Source: Chthonomonadaceae bacterium (GTDB lineage: Bacteria > Armatimonadota > Chthonomonadetes > Chthonomonadales > Chthonomonadaceae). Taken from it: 64,000 bases of DNA. The DNA lies in the NCBI GenBank assembly GCA_027450145.1, contig DAIDKH010000013.1, positions 1-64,000 of the forward strand, read 5' to 3'. The notes under the pieces were generated by a model. The model had not been told where the DNA came from, made no database searches, and saw only the letters and a program-made list of their open reading frames with translations. The first letter of the stretch is position 1. Every line of letters begins with the position of its first letter. A program made the translations under genes and the position numbers. Shown in pieces: positions 17,697-26,830 of this stretch.

Positions 17697-19181
17697 TTAC
17701 TGACTTTGAGGCGGCGTGAGCCCCAACCGTAAATACTGCTCCGCAGGCGCCTCATAACGCCTAAGTACCTTGTTAATCTGCCCGATAAACGCTTCTTCGA
17801 TAGCAGGATCCTCAATGCAGTCCTCTTGCAGTGGGTCAGTAAGAATGTCATACAGCAAGTGACGACCAACATAAGAGGCCTCACCTCTAAGCGGTGCAGG
17901 GGCAGACCCAGTCGCAGGAATCTTATACAGCGGTAGATTGTACGTGTGTGAGAAATATCGCCCCATCTCAATCTGCCCGTTCAATTCCCTGGGATACCAG
18001 TGGTTGAGCCCTCCAACTGGCATAGCCGTGTATGCATGCAGCGGTCCTCCATCCTCGCGTATGGGGTGACGCATATACACGTACCGGCCATCGGTGATAT
18101 TTAGGGCCATACCAAAATAGCCAAATATTGCACAATCCCGTACCGCCTCTCCTCTGATTGTCGCTTGCAGGGGAATGCCGGTTTGGAATGGCGGAAGGGT
18201 ACATCCGTGATGGTTAAGAATAGTGGGCATTATGTCAACAGTCTGTGTTAGCCCGTTGCATGTAGTGCCAGCCATGTCGCCGCCTGGTAGCCGCATGATC
18301 AGAGGTATTCTAACGATCTCGTTGTACATTGGCATTCGGTTCTTCATCCAGTAGTTGTGCTCCGCGAGCATCGTGCCGTGGTCGGTAGTCAAAATGATCA
18401 ACGTATCCTCTAGGCGCCCCATCTGTTGCATCTCTTGCAAGAGCCTTCCCACCCACTTATCCGACATGCTGATGAGCCCTGCATAACATTTACGTATGTG
18501 TTCAACGGCATCAGGATTTTCGGTAACTTCGCTGTATGTGGGCCAATCAAACAATGGCCCTGTCCAGCTATCTCCATACATCTCGCGATATTCGTCAGTA
18601 CAATAGAACGGTTCGTGCGGATCAAATAGCTCGACCTGCAAGAACCAGTTATCTGCGTGATGATTGTCGCGAAGCCAGTCTATAGCGGCAGCAATTGTGC
18701 GCGGGCCAGAGAAGTCCTCTTCGCGCACCTGTCGAGAACGATTTTGAAGATTGAGAGCAGTGGCCTGCCCCATATGCTCAGGCAGAGCCATACCATCCAC
18801 CAGCGACGCCCAGGGATCGTGCTCCTGCCCCCGGTAAAAATCCCATGTGTTGAACGCAGTATGGTAATTCTCACCACCTAATTCAAAGTAATGGTAGTGA
18901 TCGGTTATTAGGTGCGAGAAGACGTTCTGCTTGCGCAGTTCTCTCGGCAATACATCGTCGTATGGCTCAATTGGGCCCCAGTTTCGGTAAAGAAAATTGT
19001 GGCGCCCCGTCATGAATTCACGTCGCGCAGGCATACAGGGCAGTGATCCTACCCAGTGATTCGTAAATGTAATTCCTTCAGCGGCGAATTTAGCCATGGC
19101 AGGAGTACGCACCCAGGTGCTGCCATAGGGCTCCAGGTAGTCTCTACGAAGCGTATCCAACACGATCAAGACTGTTTTCAT
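17697..19181 (-). CDS. Sulfatase (alkaline phosphatase superfamily)
   Basis: 494 residues from the ATG at 19181, where the conserved opening MKTVLIVLDTLRRDYL begins; 31 further in-frame residues upstream look non-coding. The formylglycine motif is the Cys type, PCMPARREFMTGR. Other metal ligands are in ILTTDHGTMLAEH. No signal peptide is visible, so it is probably cytoplasmic or exported by another route. Substrates of this family are sulfate esters of sugars or, in some members, phosphonates. No anaerobic or FGE-type maturase is recognisable in the window. Confidence 0.9.
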   Translation of the reverse strand: MKTVLIVLDTLRRDYLEPYGSTWVRTPAMAKFAAEGITFTNHWVGSLPCMPARREFMTGRHNFLYRNWGPIEPYDDVLPRELRKQNVFSHLITDHYHYFELGGENYHTAFNTWDFYRGQEHDPWASLVDGMALPEHMGQATALNLQNRSRQVREEDFSGPRTIAAAIDWLRDNHHADNWFLQVELFDPHEPFYCTDEYREMYGDSWTGPLFDWPTYSEVTENPDAVEHIRKCYAGLISMSDKWVGRLLQEMQQMGRLEDTLIILTTDHGTMLAEHNYWMKNRMPMYNEIVRIPLIMRLPGGDMAGTTCNGLTQTVDIMPTILNHHGCTLPPFQTGIPLQATIRGEAVRDCAIFGYFGMALNITDGRYVYMRHPIREDGGPLHAYTAMPVGGLNHWYPRELNGQIEMGRYFSHTYNLPLYKIPATGSAPAPLRGEASYVGRHLLYDILTDPLQEDCIEDPAIEEAFIGQINKVLRRYEAPAEQYLRLGLTPPQSQ

Positions 19182-19439
19182 TGGTTTATGAATACTCCTG
19201 CGGGGAATTTGCGCGGCTGCCAGCGGTATTACTCTGGATGTACACCAGTGCCTATACCAATTCCTCTTGTGCACTCCCAGTTGAATTGCGGTATGCGTTC
19301 AAGGCTACAGGTCTGCTAAGTCATTATTATGAACAAACTTGCCTATTTGAAGTGGCATACCAACGGATGTGGAAAGTAGAACAGAGGCAGGAGCGAAGTA
19401 TGATTGCCAGCTAATGTAACGCGGATGCAGGGGATTACC

Positions 19440-19469
19440 TTGACAGACGGTAGAACTGAATGATAGAAT
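19440..19469 (+). promoter_or_regulatory. Promoter of the tRNA-Thr gene
   Basis: TTGACA (19440-19445), 18-nt spacer, TAGAAT (19464-19469), ending ten bases before the mature tRNA 5' end. Confidence 0.7.
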
Positions 19470-19479
19470 AATCTGACCT

Positions 19480-19551
19480 GCCTCTGTGGCGCAACGGCAG
19501 CGCAACGGTTTTGTAAACCGTAGGTTGTCGGTTCGAATCCGACCGGAGGCT
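19480..19551 (+). tRNA. tRNA-Thr (anticodon TGT)
   Basis: A seven-bp acceptor stem (GCCTCTG / CGGAGGC with one G-U pair), anticodon stem ACGGT/ACCGT enclosing loop TTTGTAA with anticodon TGT, and a T-arm with GGTTCGAATCC. CCA is not encoded. It reads ACA and, by wobble, other Thr codons. Confidence 0.95.
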
Positions 19552-19560
19552 TATCGTCGT

Positions 19561-19584
19561 GGGCGAGCCGTGTAACGGCTGCCC
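19561..19584 (+). terminator. Hairpin after tRNA-Thr
   Basis: GGGC-GA-GCCGT / ACGGC-T-GCCC stem starting ten bases after the tRNA, followed by GAATTTCC. It has a weak T-tract, so it is a probable but not ideal terminator. Confidence 0.5.
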
Positions 19585-19624
19585 GAATTTCCTCATGACC
19601 TCTTTTCTAATGGTTTCGCTGGTG

Positions 19625-20326
19625 CTACAAGGTAATTGCCTCATCGGATGCAAGCCTGCCATCGGTGATTGAGATGACCCGATCACTTCTTCTCGCCAGA
19701 TCGGGATTGTGAGTAATCACAACAAACGTTACACCCAGCGAGCTGTGGAACTCCCGCATTAGTGCAAAGGCTTCATCACTTGCGTGCGTGTCCAGATTTC
19801 CCGTTGGTTCATCGGCAAGAACGAGCGGTTTGCCGCCGGCCAAAGCCCGTGCAATGGCTACGCGCTGCTGCTGCCCACCAGAGATGTCCGTCGCGCGATG
19901 GTGCATTCTATCTACAAGCCCAACCCGCTTTAACAGAGTAACCGCTTCCTCACGGTCTTCACGAGTGGGCTGCCCGTGGGCGATGCTTGCCGGCATCAGA
20001 ACGTTCTCCAGCACTGTGAAGTCTGGGAGAAGATAGTGAAACTGAAAGACGAAACCGATGACGTTGCGTCGCAGAGAGGCACGCTCTTCTGTATCCATGT
20101 TTGATACATTGTGACCTGCTATTCGCAGTTCGCCGGAGGTGGGCCGTTCCAGAGCGCCGATTAGGTGGAGCAAGGTGCTTTTGCCGGATCCTGACGGCCC
20201 GACGATCGAGACAAATTCACCTCGGCTTATTGTGAGGTTGACAGCGGATAAGGCTCTCGTAGGTGACGAACCACCGTAGGAGTAGCCAACATCGCGCAGT
20301 TCCACGAGTGGTTCCGGATCACCCAT
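19625..20326 (-). CDS. ABC transporter ATPase, LolD/MacB type
   Basis: 233 residues with Walker A GPSGSGKST, signature SGGQQQRVAIARAL, Walker B LVLADEPTGNLD and the H-loop VVITHN. The phrase VFQFHYLLPDFTVLENV is characteristic of the LolD/MacB/FtsE branch. It overlaps the upstream permease gene by 8 nt. It powers the MacB-like permease and probably works with the HlyD-like adaptor at the head of the operon, for mechanotransmission-type efflux of a peptide, lipid or drug. Confidence 0.93.
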   Translation of the reverse strand: MGDPEPLVELRDVGYSYGGSSPTRALSAVNLTISRGEFVSIVGPSGSGKSTLLHLIGALERPTSGELRIAGHNVSNMDTEERASLRRNVIGFVFQFHYLLPDFTVLENVLMPASIAHGQPTREDREEAVTLLKRVGLVDRMHHRATDISGGQQQRVAIARALAGGKPLVLADEPTGNLDTHASDEAFALMREFHSSLGVTFVVITHNPDLARRSDRVISITDGRLASDEAITL

Positions 20327-21554
20327 ACCGTATCACCTCGGTGGGATCTAGTGCCGCAGCACGACGCGCTGGAGCTATGCCTGCACCTATGCATACAACA
20401 ATGGCCGTTATGGATGCCTGTGCAACATAGGCAAACTGCCATTGGGCTGGAAAAAGATGGGATCCAGAGGCGGTGTTACCGGGCAATCGCAGCAAGCCAA
20501 AGATGAGTAGAGTTCCCGCAATCGAACCTACGATGGAACCCACCACACCCACGACAATGCCTTGGTATAGAAAAATGAGCGTCACGCTGCGACCGCGTAT
20601 CCCCATACTACGCAATATGCCTATCTCACGCGAACGCTGAACAACCGAAACAACAAGTACGGAAGCGATGCCAAATGCCACCGACAGCATGGTAAACGCC
20701 TCTATCATGGCACTGCTGCCACTTTGAGCCTGAAGCGCGCTAAGCAATTGTGCATTTTGCCTCATCCATGAGCGGGTCTTGAGCCCCGTGGATGCAGCGA
20801 GGTGATCTGCCACGGAATTGGCGTCAAAGATGTTCCGTAGCTTTGTCTCCACCGCCGAGATATAGCCCACAAGGTTGAGGATGCGCTGAGCGTTGGAAAG
20901 TGAAACGTAGAAGGAGCGCTGGTTAACGTCTACAATTCCGGCATCGAAAATACCAGCCACTGTGAATGTCATCCTGCGGTTTTTACTAGACAGGGTGATA
21001 ACCTTGTCTCCAACACCAACACCCAGATTATCTGCCAGTTCAGTGCCAATTACGCAGTGCTGCCCGCTTACGTTGAGACTTCCGGCAACCATATCCTTGC
21101 GTAAATCGATAATACCGTTTTCCCGGCTAGGTTCAATGCCATGGAAGGTGATTGGTTCTGTAAGCTGGCCCCGCGTGGCAAATCCTGCACCGAGAACCGT
21201 GGGGGCAACCGCCGTGAGTGCCGGATCTCCGTCGAGCTGATGGATCACTGGCTGCCAATTGCTTATCCTCGCCTCCAACACACCGTATTTCTCAATTCTC
21301 GTTACGTACTGCATACCCGGATGAACCGGGGTCCGTAGCTGTTGGGGTGTGCGGGGTGGCTTATCCCGGGCTTCCAGGGTGACCTGAGAAATAGAGCCAA
21401 TGGTGTTCTGAATGATCTGTTCCTGCAATCCCCCAATAAGCGAGGCGATAAAGACAAATACCGTTACACCAACAGCTACACCTGCAACCATAAGTACCGA
21501 TTGAAGCCCGGCAGCCCTAAAGTATCGAATGGCGACGCGCCACTCCAGGCTCAT
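20319..21554 (-). CDS. MacB/LolC/E-type ABC transporter permease
   Basis: 411 residues. It has an N-terminal membrane helix after LEWRVAIRYFR, a long extracytoplasmic MacB periplasmic domain, then three C-terminal helices with VQRSREIGILRSMG, the FtsX-domain signature. It couples to the ATPase encoded downstream. The start overlaps the adaptor gene as ATGA. No lipoprotein-sorting partners (LolA/LolB) are nearby, so efflux is likelier than lipoprotein release. Confidence 0.92.
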   Translation of the reverse strand: MSLEWRVAIRYFRAAGLQSVLMVAGVAVGVTVFVFIASLIGGLQEQIIQNTIGSISQVTLEARDKPPRTPQQLRTPVHPGMQYVTRIEKYGVLEARISNWQPVIHQLDGDPALTAVAPTVLGAGFATRGQLTEPITFHGIEPSRENGIIDLRKDMVAGSLNVSGQHCVIGTELADNLGVGVGDKVITLSSKNRRMTFTVAGIFDAGIVDVNQRSFYVSLSNAQRILNLVGYISAVETKLRNIFDANSVADHLAASTGLKTRSWMRQNAQLLSALQAQSGSSAMIEAFTMLSVAFGIASVLVVSVVQRSREIGILRSMGIRGRSVTLIFLYQGIVVGVVGSIVGSIAGTLLIFGLLRLPGNTASGSHLFPAQWQFAYVAQASITAIVVCIGAGIAPARRAAALDPTEVIRYG

Positions 21555-23101
21555 TGTGTTGCTTGCCCAGCCTGTACTACATCTGCGGTGACCCGTTGAT
21601 TGACATGTACCAAGGCAGGATTTGTTACCACAAGGTCTCCAGATGACAGACCAGAAAGTACAACAATAACTCCCTCGCCTCCCGATGTAACGTCCACCTT
21701 ACGAAGAGTGGCACGCCCATTATTCACCACATACACCTGGGCGTCGCCATCTGGATGCAGAACGGCGTCCCTCGGAATTGCGAGTGCATTTGTAAAGACT
21801 CCGGTAGTGATGTTAAGGTCCGCAGTAAGGTGGGGGAGTAGCTTTGACGACGGTTTCAGTAGGGCCACCCTCACCTCTACCGTGCCGTTGCTATTGTCCG
21901 CCTGCGGTACGATCTGCGAAACGCGAGCGGGCAGGCGCAAAGTCGGATAGGCATCTGGCGCCACGACAACGGGTTCACCCGGATGAATTTCGTGGAGGTC
22001 GGTCTCGTCCACATCTGCCCTAATTCGCATGTTACCCGGGGCCGCGAATGATAGAAGGCTCTGTCCCGCCGTGACGACCTCTCCAGGTTGTATCGAGCGC
22101 GCGGTGACCACGCCAGTTATAGGAGAACGCAAGACGGTCTTGTCCTCCTGCACCGCATCCATAACGTACTGCTCAAGCGCGGCCTGCATCGCGGCACGGG
22201 CTGCAGCAACTGTAGCACGATCTGCTATCATATTCGCCTTGGCTTGCACCACTGCCTGCCCGGTAAGAACGCTGTTGTGCAGCGCAATTTTGTTAGCTGC
22301 TAGCGTCTGGAGAGCAGCGGAAAGATTTGCGCGTGCCTGCGTCACTGCTTCATCTGCCTGCACCACGTCTTGAGTGCGGGGAACACGAAGCTCCTGAAGC
22401 TGATTGCCTGCAGAGGTTACCGCAAATTTCGCTGAAAGAAAAGCCGCGCGTGCTGCGTCGAGGTCACTTTGTGCGAGGGCGCCCTGTTTGTGCAGATTTG
22501 TGGCTCGCGAGAAGTTGGCACGTGCAAGCGCTAACTGCGCTTGGGCGCCTTGCAGCTGGGCTTCGGCAGCGTTAACTGCCTGCTGTCTGGCGCCTTCACG
22601 TACCTTCTGATCGTTCTGTTGAGCAATGACCAACTGGGCGCGCATTGAAGCCGCGTTCGCGGCACTCACCGAAACCTGGTTATTAAGGTCAGTGTTGTCG
22701 TGCAGAGCAATTACGGCGAGCTTAAATGAATGGGTGGCTCCCTGCTCCTGTGCCTGAGCCTGCAAGAGGGATGCCCGCGCTTGAAGCAACAGTGCGTGTG
22801 ATCGTGACGCGGCGGCACGCAGGCTGCGCGCATCCAGCAGAATGACGGGTTGTCCAGCAGTAACCTGTGAGCCCTTATCTACCAAAACCTGCAATGCCTG
22901 AACATTGGAAAGTGGTGACGAGAGGTCTGCACGGCTGACTGCCTCAACCTGCCCGGTTACTGCGAGAACGCGAACCACTTTCGCCGGCCCAACCTGCAGT
23001 ACTTTTACGGTGAGCGCAGCAGATTTTCTGCGAATAACCGTGAATGCCAATAATCCGACAACTACTACCAAAATTGCAGCAACTGCGAAGCCGCGCCTCA
23101 T
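21551..23101 (-). CDS. HlyD/MacA-type membrane fusion (adaptor) protein with a long coiled coil
   Basis: 516 residues, large for the family. An N-terminal membrane anchor (GFAVAAILVVVVGLLAF) is followed by a biotinyl-lipoyl half (SRADLSSPLSNVQALQV), a very long Ala/Gln-rich helical hairpin (about residues 100-310), the second lipoyl half (VLRSPITGVVTARSIQPGE) and beta-barrel/MP domains. It probably bridges the MacB-like permease to the outer membrane or cell wall. It is the first gene of a three-gene operon. No TolC-type gene is in the window. Confidence 0.92.
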   Translation of the reverse strand: MRRGFAVAAILVVVVGLLAFTVIRRKSAALTVKVLQVGPAKVVRVLAVTGQVEAVSRADLSSPLSNVQALQVLVDKGSQVTAGQPVILLDARSLRAAASRSHALLLQARASLLQAQAQEQGATHSFKLAVIALHDNTDLNNQVSVSAANAASMRAQLVIAQQNDQKVREGARQQAVNAAEAQLQGAQAQLALARANFSRATNLHKQGALAQSDLDAARAAFLSAKFAVTSAGNQLQELRVPRTQDVVQADEAVTQARANLSAALQTLAANKIALHNSVLTGQAVVQAKANMIADRATVAAARAAMQAALEQYVMDAVQEDKTVLRSPITGVVTARSIQPGEVVTAGQSLLSFAAPGNMRIRADVDETDLHEIHPGEPVVVAPDAYPTLRLPARVSQIVPQADNSNGTVEVRVALLKPSSKLLPHLTADLNITTGVFTNALAIPRDAVLHPDGDAQVYVVNNGRATLRKVDVTSGGEGVIVVLSGLSSGDLVVTNPALVHVNQRVTADVVQAGQATQ

Positions 23102-23148
23102 TATCTGCTCCCCACCGTCCTGCCGGCAGCGGTGGCAATAGTTTAGGG

Positions 23149-23532
23149 TTATTTGCGGCGAGATGAACGCTCGCCATCGTCGCGCAAGAACATATTGAGC
23201 AAACCGGATACGATACCCAAAGCCAAAAACCCAATGAGTGCATTAAGCGGGCCCATTATAACAAAGCCAGGTACCGATGCTGCTGCAAGCCAGAACAGGC
23301 CAACATTTAGACCGAAGCCAAAGAGACCGAACGTAAGGCAATTAACGGGCCAGGCAAAAAAGAGTATGATGGGCCGAATAAATGCGTTGGCCACAGCTAC
23401 CGCCGCCAATACAAGAAACAGAGTAACAACGGAATGCCAGCCTGTGGTTGTAATTTTAATCCCGTGATCCACCTTAGCAACGAGAGCAAGTGTTATTGCC
23501 GATACCGCCCACCTTATGATCAGGTTTTTCAC
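23149..23532 (-). CDS. Phage-holin-family (YvlD-like) four-helix membrane protein
   Basis: 127 residues with four hydrophobic segments. MKNLIIRWAVSAITLALVA at the start and PIILFFAWPVNCLTFGLFGFGLNV in the middle are typical of the mycobacterial-4-TMS holin/YvlD family. Despite the family name these are common chromosomal membrane proteins, often stress-linked. The tail is basic (RDDGERSSRRK). It lies 47 nt upstream of the efflux operon and may be co-transcribed with it. Confidence 0.85.
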   Translation of the reverse strand: MKNLIIRWAVSAITLALVAKVDHGIKITTTGWHSVVTLFLVLAAVAVANAFIRPIILFFAWPVNCLTFGLFGFGLNVGLFWLAAASVPGFVIMGPLNALIGFLALGIVSGLLNMFLRDDGERSSRRK

Positions 23533-23803
23533 TTAAATCTCCTGCGCCAAAAAGGCATAATTTGCGACGTCACATACAGTAATGCACCACGTACAAACCG
23601 TCGCGCACCGTCGTTACAACAACCACAGCAATGGTAATACCCCACGCGTGATCTCAGCCCAACCGCGTGCATAGTACAGGATTAGCGATTAGGGCCATCT
23701 CACAAGCTTCAGGAACTTTGATGTCGCGGCCGATGATCACCAACGCAGGGTAATAGCCATCAGAGCGCAGTCTGCCCACCCTGCAAAAACTGAACTATGC
23801 GGT

Positions 23804-24883
23804 TTAGGGTGTCTGTTGATAAATCAACTGAGTTATTACAGAGCCCACCGCCTTTAGAGAACTTGCACTGCAATGGGCAACGTCGTCATCCACGGTATGC
23901 CACTGTTTGTAAGCGCCTGGAAGCGCTCCAGGCCCGGGAAGCGGCTGTATCAAGTCGATTGTAGATATTTCACCCTGTACGTTCATGGTAATGTGGTCGT
24001 CATCAACATCCTGGCTCTGATCGGTTCTGAAGATGTTGCCGTAGCCAAGCGATTTGGCAATCTGAAATACCTGTTGATTAAGATCGGGATCAAATTGCAC
24101 AGAGTTCAGCTCAGGGTAGATACGCATATCTTTACCGCCAATCATGTCCAAAAGAATACCGAACGCAGGCGCCCCGAAAACAGGATTCTGTCGGTAATGA
24201 GTGGCGAAATAGTGAGCGCCCAGCACCACTCCCTCGCCCTTGCCGTTGTTTGCGCGAAAGTCGCCATAGTCCTCGCCATCATCGAACAGCAAGAGCACGC
24301 CAACAGGTGGAGGGTCTTTGTGGAACATGCGCGCCAGCTGCACGAGGACTGCGACTCCAGAAGCGCCGTCGTTAGCCCCAGGAATTGGGTCGGTGCGGTT
24401 CCAGCCGTTAGGACCATAAACAAATGGCCCTGCAGCTGTTGCCGTAGAATATGGGCCATCGGCTACCGGTCGCGTATCCCAATGGGCCATTAGTAGAATG
24501 GGGTGCTTGGCCGGGGTGGATCGTTGCGCCGGGTAAAACACGCCCACGACGTTGGTGATGGGTATACCGCGATAGCTAAACTGCTGCAGCACCGTGGCAT
24601 TGGCATACTTCTTCATTTCGGATTGAAGATATTTTAACTCAATTGTGTGCGGCGATGTTCCTGGTACTCTGGGTCCCCATGCAACCTGCTTCTTCAGCAC
24701 GGCAAACGCATCCTTGCCGCTAAAAGTAGGCACAGGAGGCTGCGCTAATGTGGCTGCCACAGACATGGTGGGCGCATTGGCAGGCGGATTCCCAGGCGCT
24801 ACGGCTCTTGCCCCGCATCCGCCTGTAAACATCAGGATCGTCGCGCCCACGTACGTAGCAAGTTTATTGCTGAAGTACCACAA
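23804..24883 (-). CDS. M28 family peptidase / glutaminyl cyclase-like lipoprotein
   Basis: 359 residues. I chose the TTG at 24883 because AAGGGGG lies nine bases upstream; a TTG 21 nt earlier is possible. The N-terminus is a lipoprotein signal with lipobox TGGC. Zinc-site motifs are MAHWDTRP, GANDGASGVAVLVQLARM and LLLFDDGEDYG, the order found in M28 aminopeptidases and glutaminyl-peptide cyclotransferases; DxE variants of the last motif favour the cyclase branch. It overlaps the upstream 5'-nucleotidase-domain gene by 20 nt. Confidence 0.85.
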   Translation of the reverse strand: MWYFSNKLATYVGATILMFTGGCGARAVAPGNPPANAPTMSVAATLAQPPVPTFSGKDAFAVLKKQVAWGPRVPGTSPHTIELKYLQSEMKKYANATVLQQFSYRGIPITNVVGVFYPAQRSTPAKHPILLMAHWDTRPVADGPYSTATAAGPFVYGPNGWNRTDPIPGANDGASGVAVLVQLARMFHKDPPPVGVLLLFDDGEDYGDFRANNGKGEGVVLGAHYFATHYRQNPVFGAPAFGILLDMIGGKDMRIYPELNSVQFDPDLNQQVFQIAKSLGYGNIFRTDQSQDVDDDHITMNVQGEISTIDLIQPLPGPGALPGAYKQWHTVDDDVAHCSASSLKAVGSVITQLIYQQTP

Positions 24884-25526
24884 GTCGCCTGTCCCCCTTG
24901 GCAATATCAGGATGCTGTTTGAAGTACTGTTCTATCGACTGCTTAAGCGTTCGGGGTCCAGAGGAAACGATGTCGTCCTTATCCCATACCCGAAAGTACC
25001 CTTGTGCGCCATTCGCGAGCGTAAGCGGCATTGCGATCTTGTAGAATTGGTTTGGTTGAACCAATTTATTATCAATTTTTACGTTGCTGATCACTGCAGA
25101 TCCGTGGTTCATCGCTACAGAGGCCGTTATGCCAGAAATTTGTAGAAATCCGCTGTAACCCACCGGGTAGAGTGTGAAGGACATCTTCAGTCCGCTCACT
25201 ATCTGTTTGCCGCTTAACTTTACAATCGCCACTGCCTCGCTGGGAAACTGAAACGCTTCATAAATATCATCGACGTCAATCGTGCCGGGCCCCAACACCC
25301 GAGAGGACCGAACGAAGGATGCTGCCGCGATAAACGCCCCGTCAGTGTGATTACTCAGCCGCAGAGCATCCGCGGTGAGATCACCTAAATCGCTCTCGCC
25401 ATCGTCAACATGATTTGTAGTGAGCGCAACAGACGTTCGAACCGGCGTCTCCGCCGAAACGGTAGGTTTTGCAAAACCTGGTGCGCAGACAACACAAAAT
25501 ACAAGCGCTAATAATAGTCGTCTCAT
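24864..25526 (-). CDS. Exported 5'-nucleotidase C-terminal-domain protein
   Basis: 220 residues from the second ATG (25526), which has GAGG seven bases upstream. The signal peptide ends near PGFA. The rest is the substrate-binding domain of UshA-type 5'-nucleotidases: DLTADALR, GTIDVDDIYEAFQFP, VKLSGKQIVSGL, PVGYSGFLQISG and PNQFYKIAMPLTLANG. The catalytic metallophosphatase domain that normally precedes it is absent, and no partner is next to it. It may bind nucleotides without cleaving them or may act with a separately encoded phosphatase. Confidence 0.8.
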   Translation of the reverse strand: MRRLLLALVFCVVCAPGFAKPTVSAETPVRTSVALTTNHVDDGESDLGDLTADALRLSNHTDGAFIAAASFVRSSRVLGPGTIDVDDIYEAFQFPSEAVAIVKLSGKQIVSGLKMSFTLYPVGYSGFLQISGITASVAMNHGSAVISNVKIDNKLVQPNQFYKIAMPLTLANGAQGYFRVWDKDDIVSSGPRTLKQSIEQYFKQHPDIAKGDRRLVVLQQ

Positions 25527-25553
25527 GACCATACCTCACGCGCATAAAGAGGT

Positions 25554-26679
25554 CTAACGAGCCTCTGCAACCCGCTGCTGTTGATTCCATTGCAAGTACG
25601 CCTGCATAAATGGATCGAGGTCTCCGTTCATCACCCCAATAACGTCGCCGGTTTCCCACCCAGTTCGCAAATCCTTCACCATAGTATACGGTTGAAACAC
25701 GTATGAACGGTCCTGATTACCCCACTCATTCGCCTTCACCACACCGCGAAGGGCAGCCTCGCGTTCATTCTGCTTTATCTCTTCGTAGGCTGCAAGCCGA
25801 GCCAGCAGAACGTTCATTGCCATCGCCTTGTTCTTGTGCTGCGATCGTTCGTTCTGGCATGTGACCACTATGTTGGTTGGTAAATGTGTCAACCGCACAG
25901 CGGACTCGGTTTTGTTAACGTGCTGACCACCGGCACCACTGCTTCGGTAGTAGTCTATACGAAGGTCGTCGGGATTAATCTCTACCGGAGCCTGATCGCC
26001 CAAATCCGGTAATACTTCCACACGAGCAAACGACGTCTGGCGGCGCTTATTCGCGTCAAACGGTGAGATGCGCACCAGCCTGTGCACACCCTTTTCCGAT
26101 CTCAGGTAACCAAAGGCATTTCGACCTCGAACTAAGAACGTGGTGCTCCTGAAGCCCGCGATGTCGCCTTCACTCTCGTCGGCGATTTCCACCTCAAATC
26201 CTCTTGCCGCTGCCCATTTCAAATACATCTGCTGCAGCATCTGCACCCAGTCACAAGCATCCGCGCCGCCGGCGCCTGCCTCTATCTCAACAATGGCGTC
26301 GCAGCGATCATGCTCACCACTAAGCAGCGTCTCCACCTCCATGCGATCCATGGTATGAGCGGCCTGGGCAAGTTCATTGTTTATCTCGGCAAGGGTATCC
26401 GCATCAACCTCCTCACCTTCACCGGCAAGGTCGATATAGGCATCCAAATCATCGATACTGCGGGACAACGCGACGAACGGCCCAATGCCCTCACGCAATT
26501 TGCTTAGCTTCTGAAGCAGCGCCTGGGCAGCGGCAGGGTCATCCCACAACTGCGGCTCCCCGGACTGCACCTCTAATTCTGCGATGGTTTTAAGGACTTC
26601 GGTCGAGTCAAAGATGCCCTCCCAACTCTACCAGTCTACGGCGCAGATCGCGCGCAGCGCGGCGTAGTTCCTCCAACAA
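25554..26679 (-). CDS. prfB: Peptide chain release factor 2, made by programmed +1 frameshift
   Basis: The main frame (25554-26609) has the RF2 codon-recognition and catalytic features, including SGAGGQHVNKTESAVRLTH with the GGQ loop. Upstream, in the zero frame, TTG at 26679 with AGGAG (complement of 26688-26692) eight bases before it opens 23 codons reading MLEELRRAARDL up to VELGGHL. These are followed by an in-frame TGA at 26608-26610. Shifting +1 at CTT-TGA-C joins this to DSTEVLKTIAELEVQSG, giving 374 residues, near the family's usual ~365. RF2 recognises UGA/UAA, and the TGA autoregulates its own synthesis. Confidence 0.93.
26607..26622 (-). promoter_or_regulatory. prfB programmed +1 frameshift site
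   Basis: On the minus strand GGAGGG-CAT-CTT-TGA-C: an internal Shine-Dalgarno-like GGAGGG three bases before the slippery CTT and the in-frame TGA at codon 24, the same layout as the E. coli prfB site. Translation pauses at TGA when RF2 is low, then slips +1. Confidence 0.93.
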
Positions 26680-26772
26680 TTTACATACTCCTGTAAAATA
26701 GATCCTGCAATACATCCTGTGGCGCATTATACCACAGCCAACATTTACTAAAAGGGGAGTGCATGGGTGATG

Positions 26773-26810
26773 ATCCGCGGGTATCTACAGGGCTGCAAAT
26801 ACCCGCGGAT
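26773..26810. terminator. Long perfect hairpin downstream of the sugar-binding protein gene
   Basis: Twelve-bp perfect stem ATCCGCGGGTAT / ATACCCGCGGAT, 20 nt after the stop of the minus-strand lipoprotein gene. There is no T-tract on the minus side, so it may act as an mRNA 3' end stabiliser or a Rho-assisted terminator. Confidence 0.6.
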
Positions 26811-26830
26811 ATTTCAAACCGAACCTCGGA

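Noticed and set aside
23873-24493. Plus-strand frame of 206 codons
   Set aside because: It lies wholly antisense to the M28 peptidase gene and has no recognisable domain.
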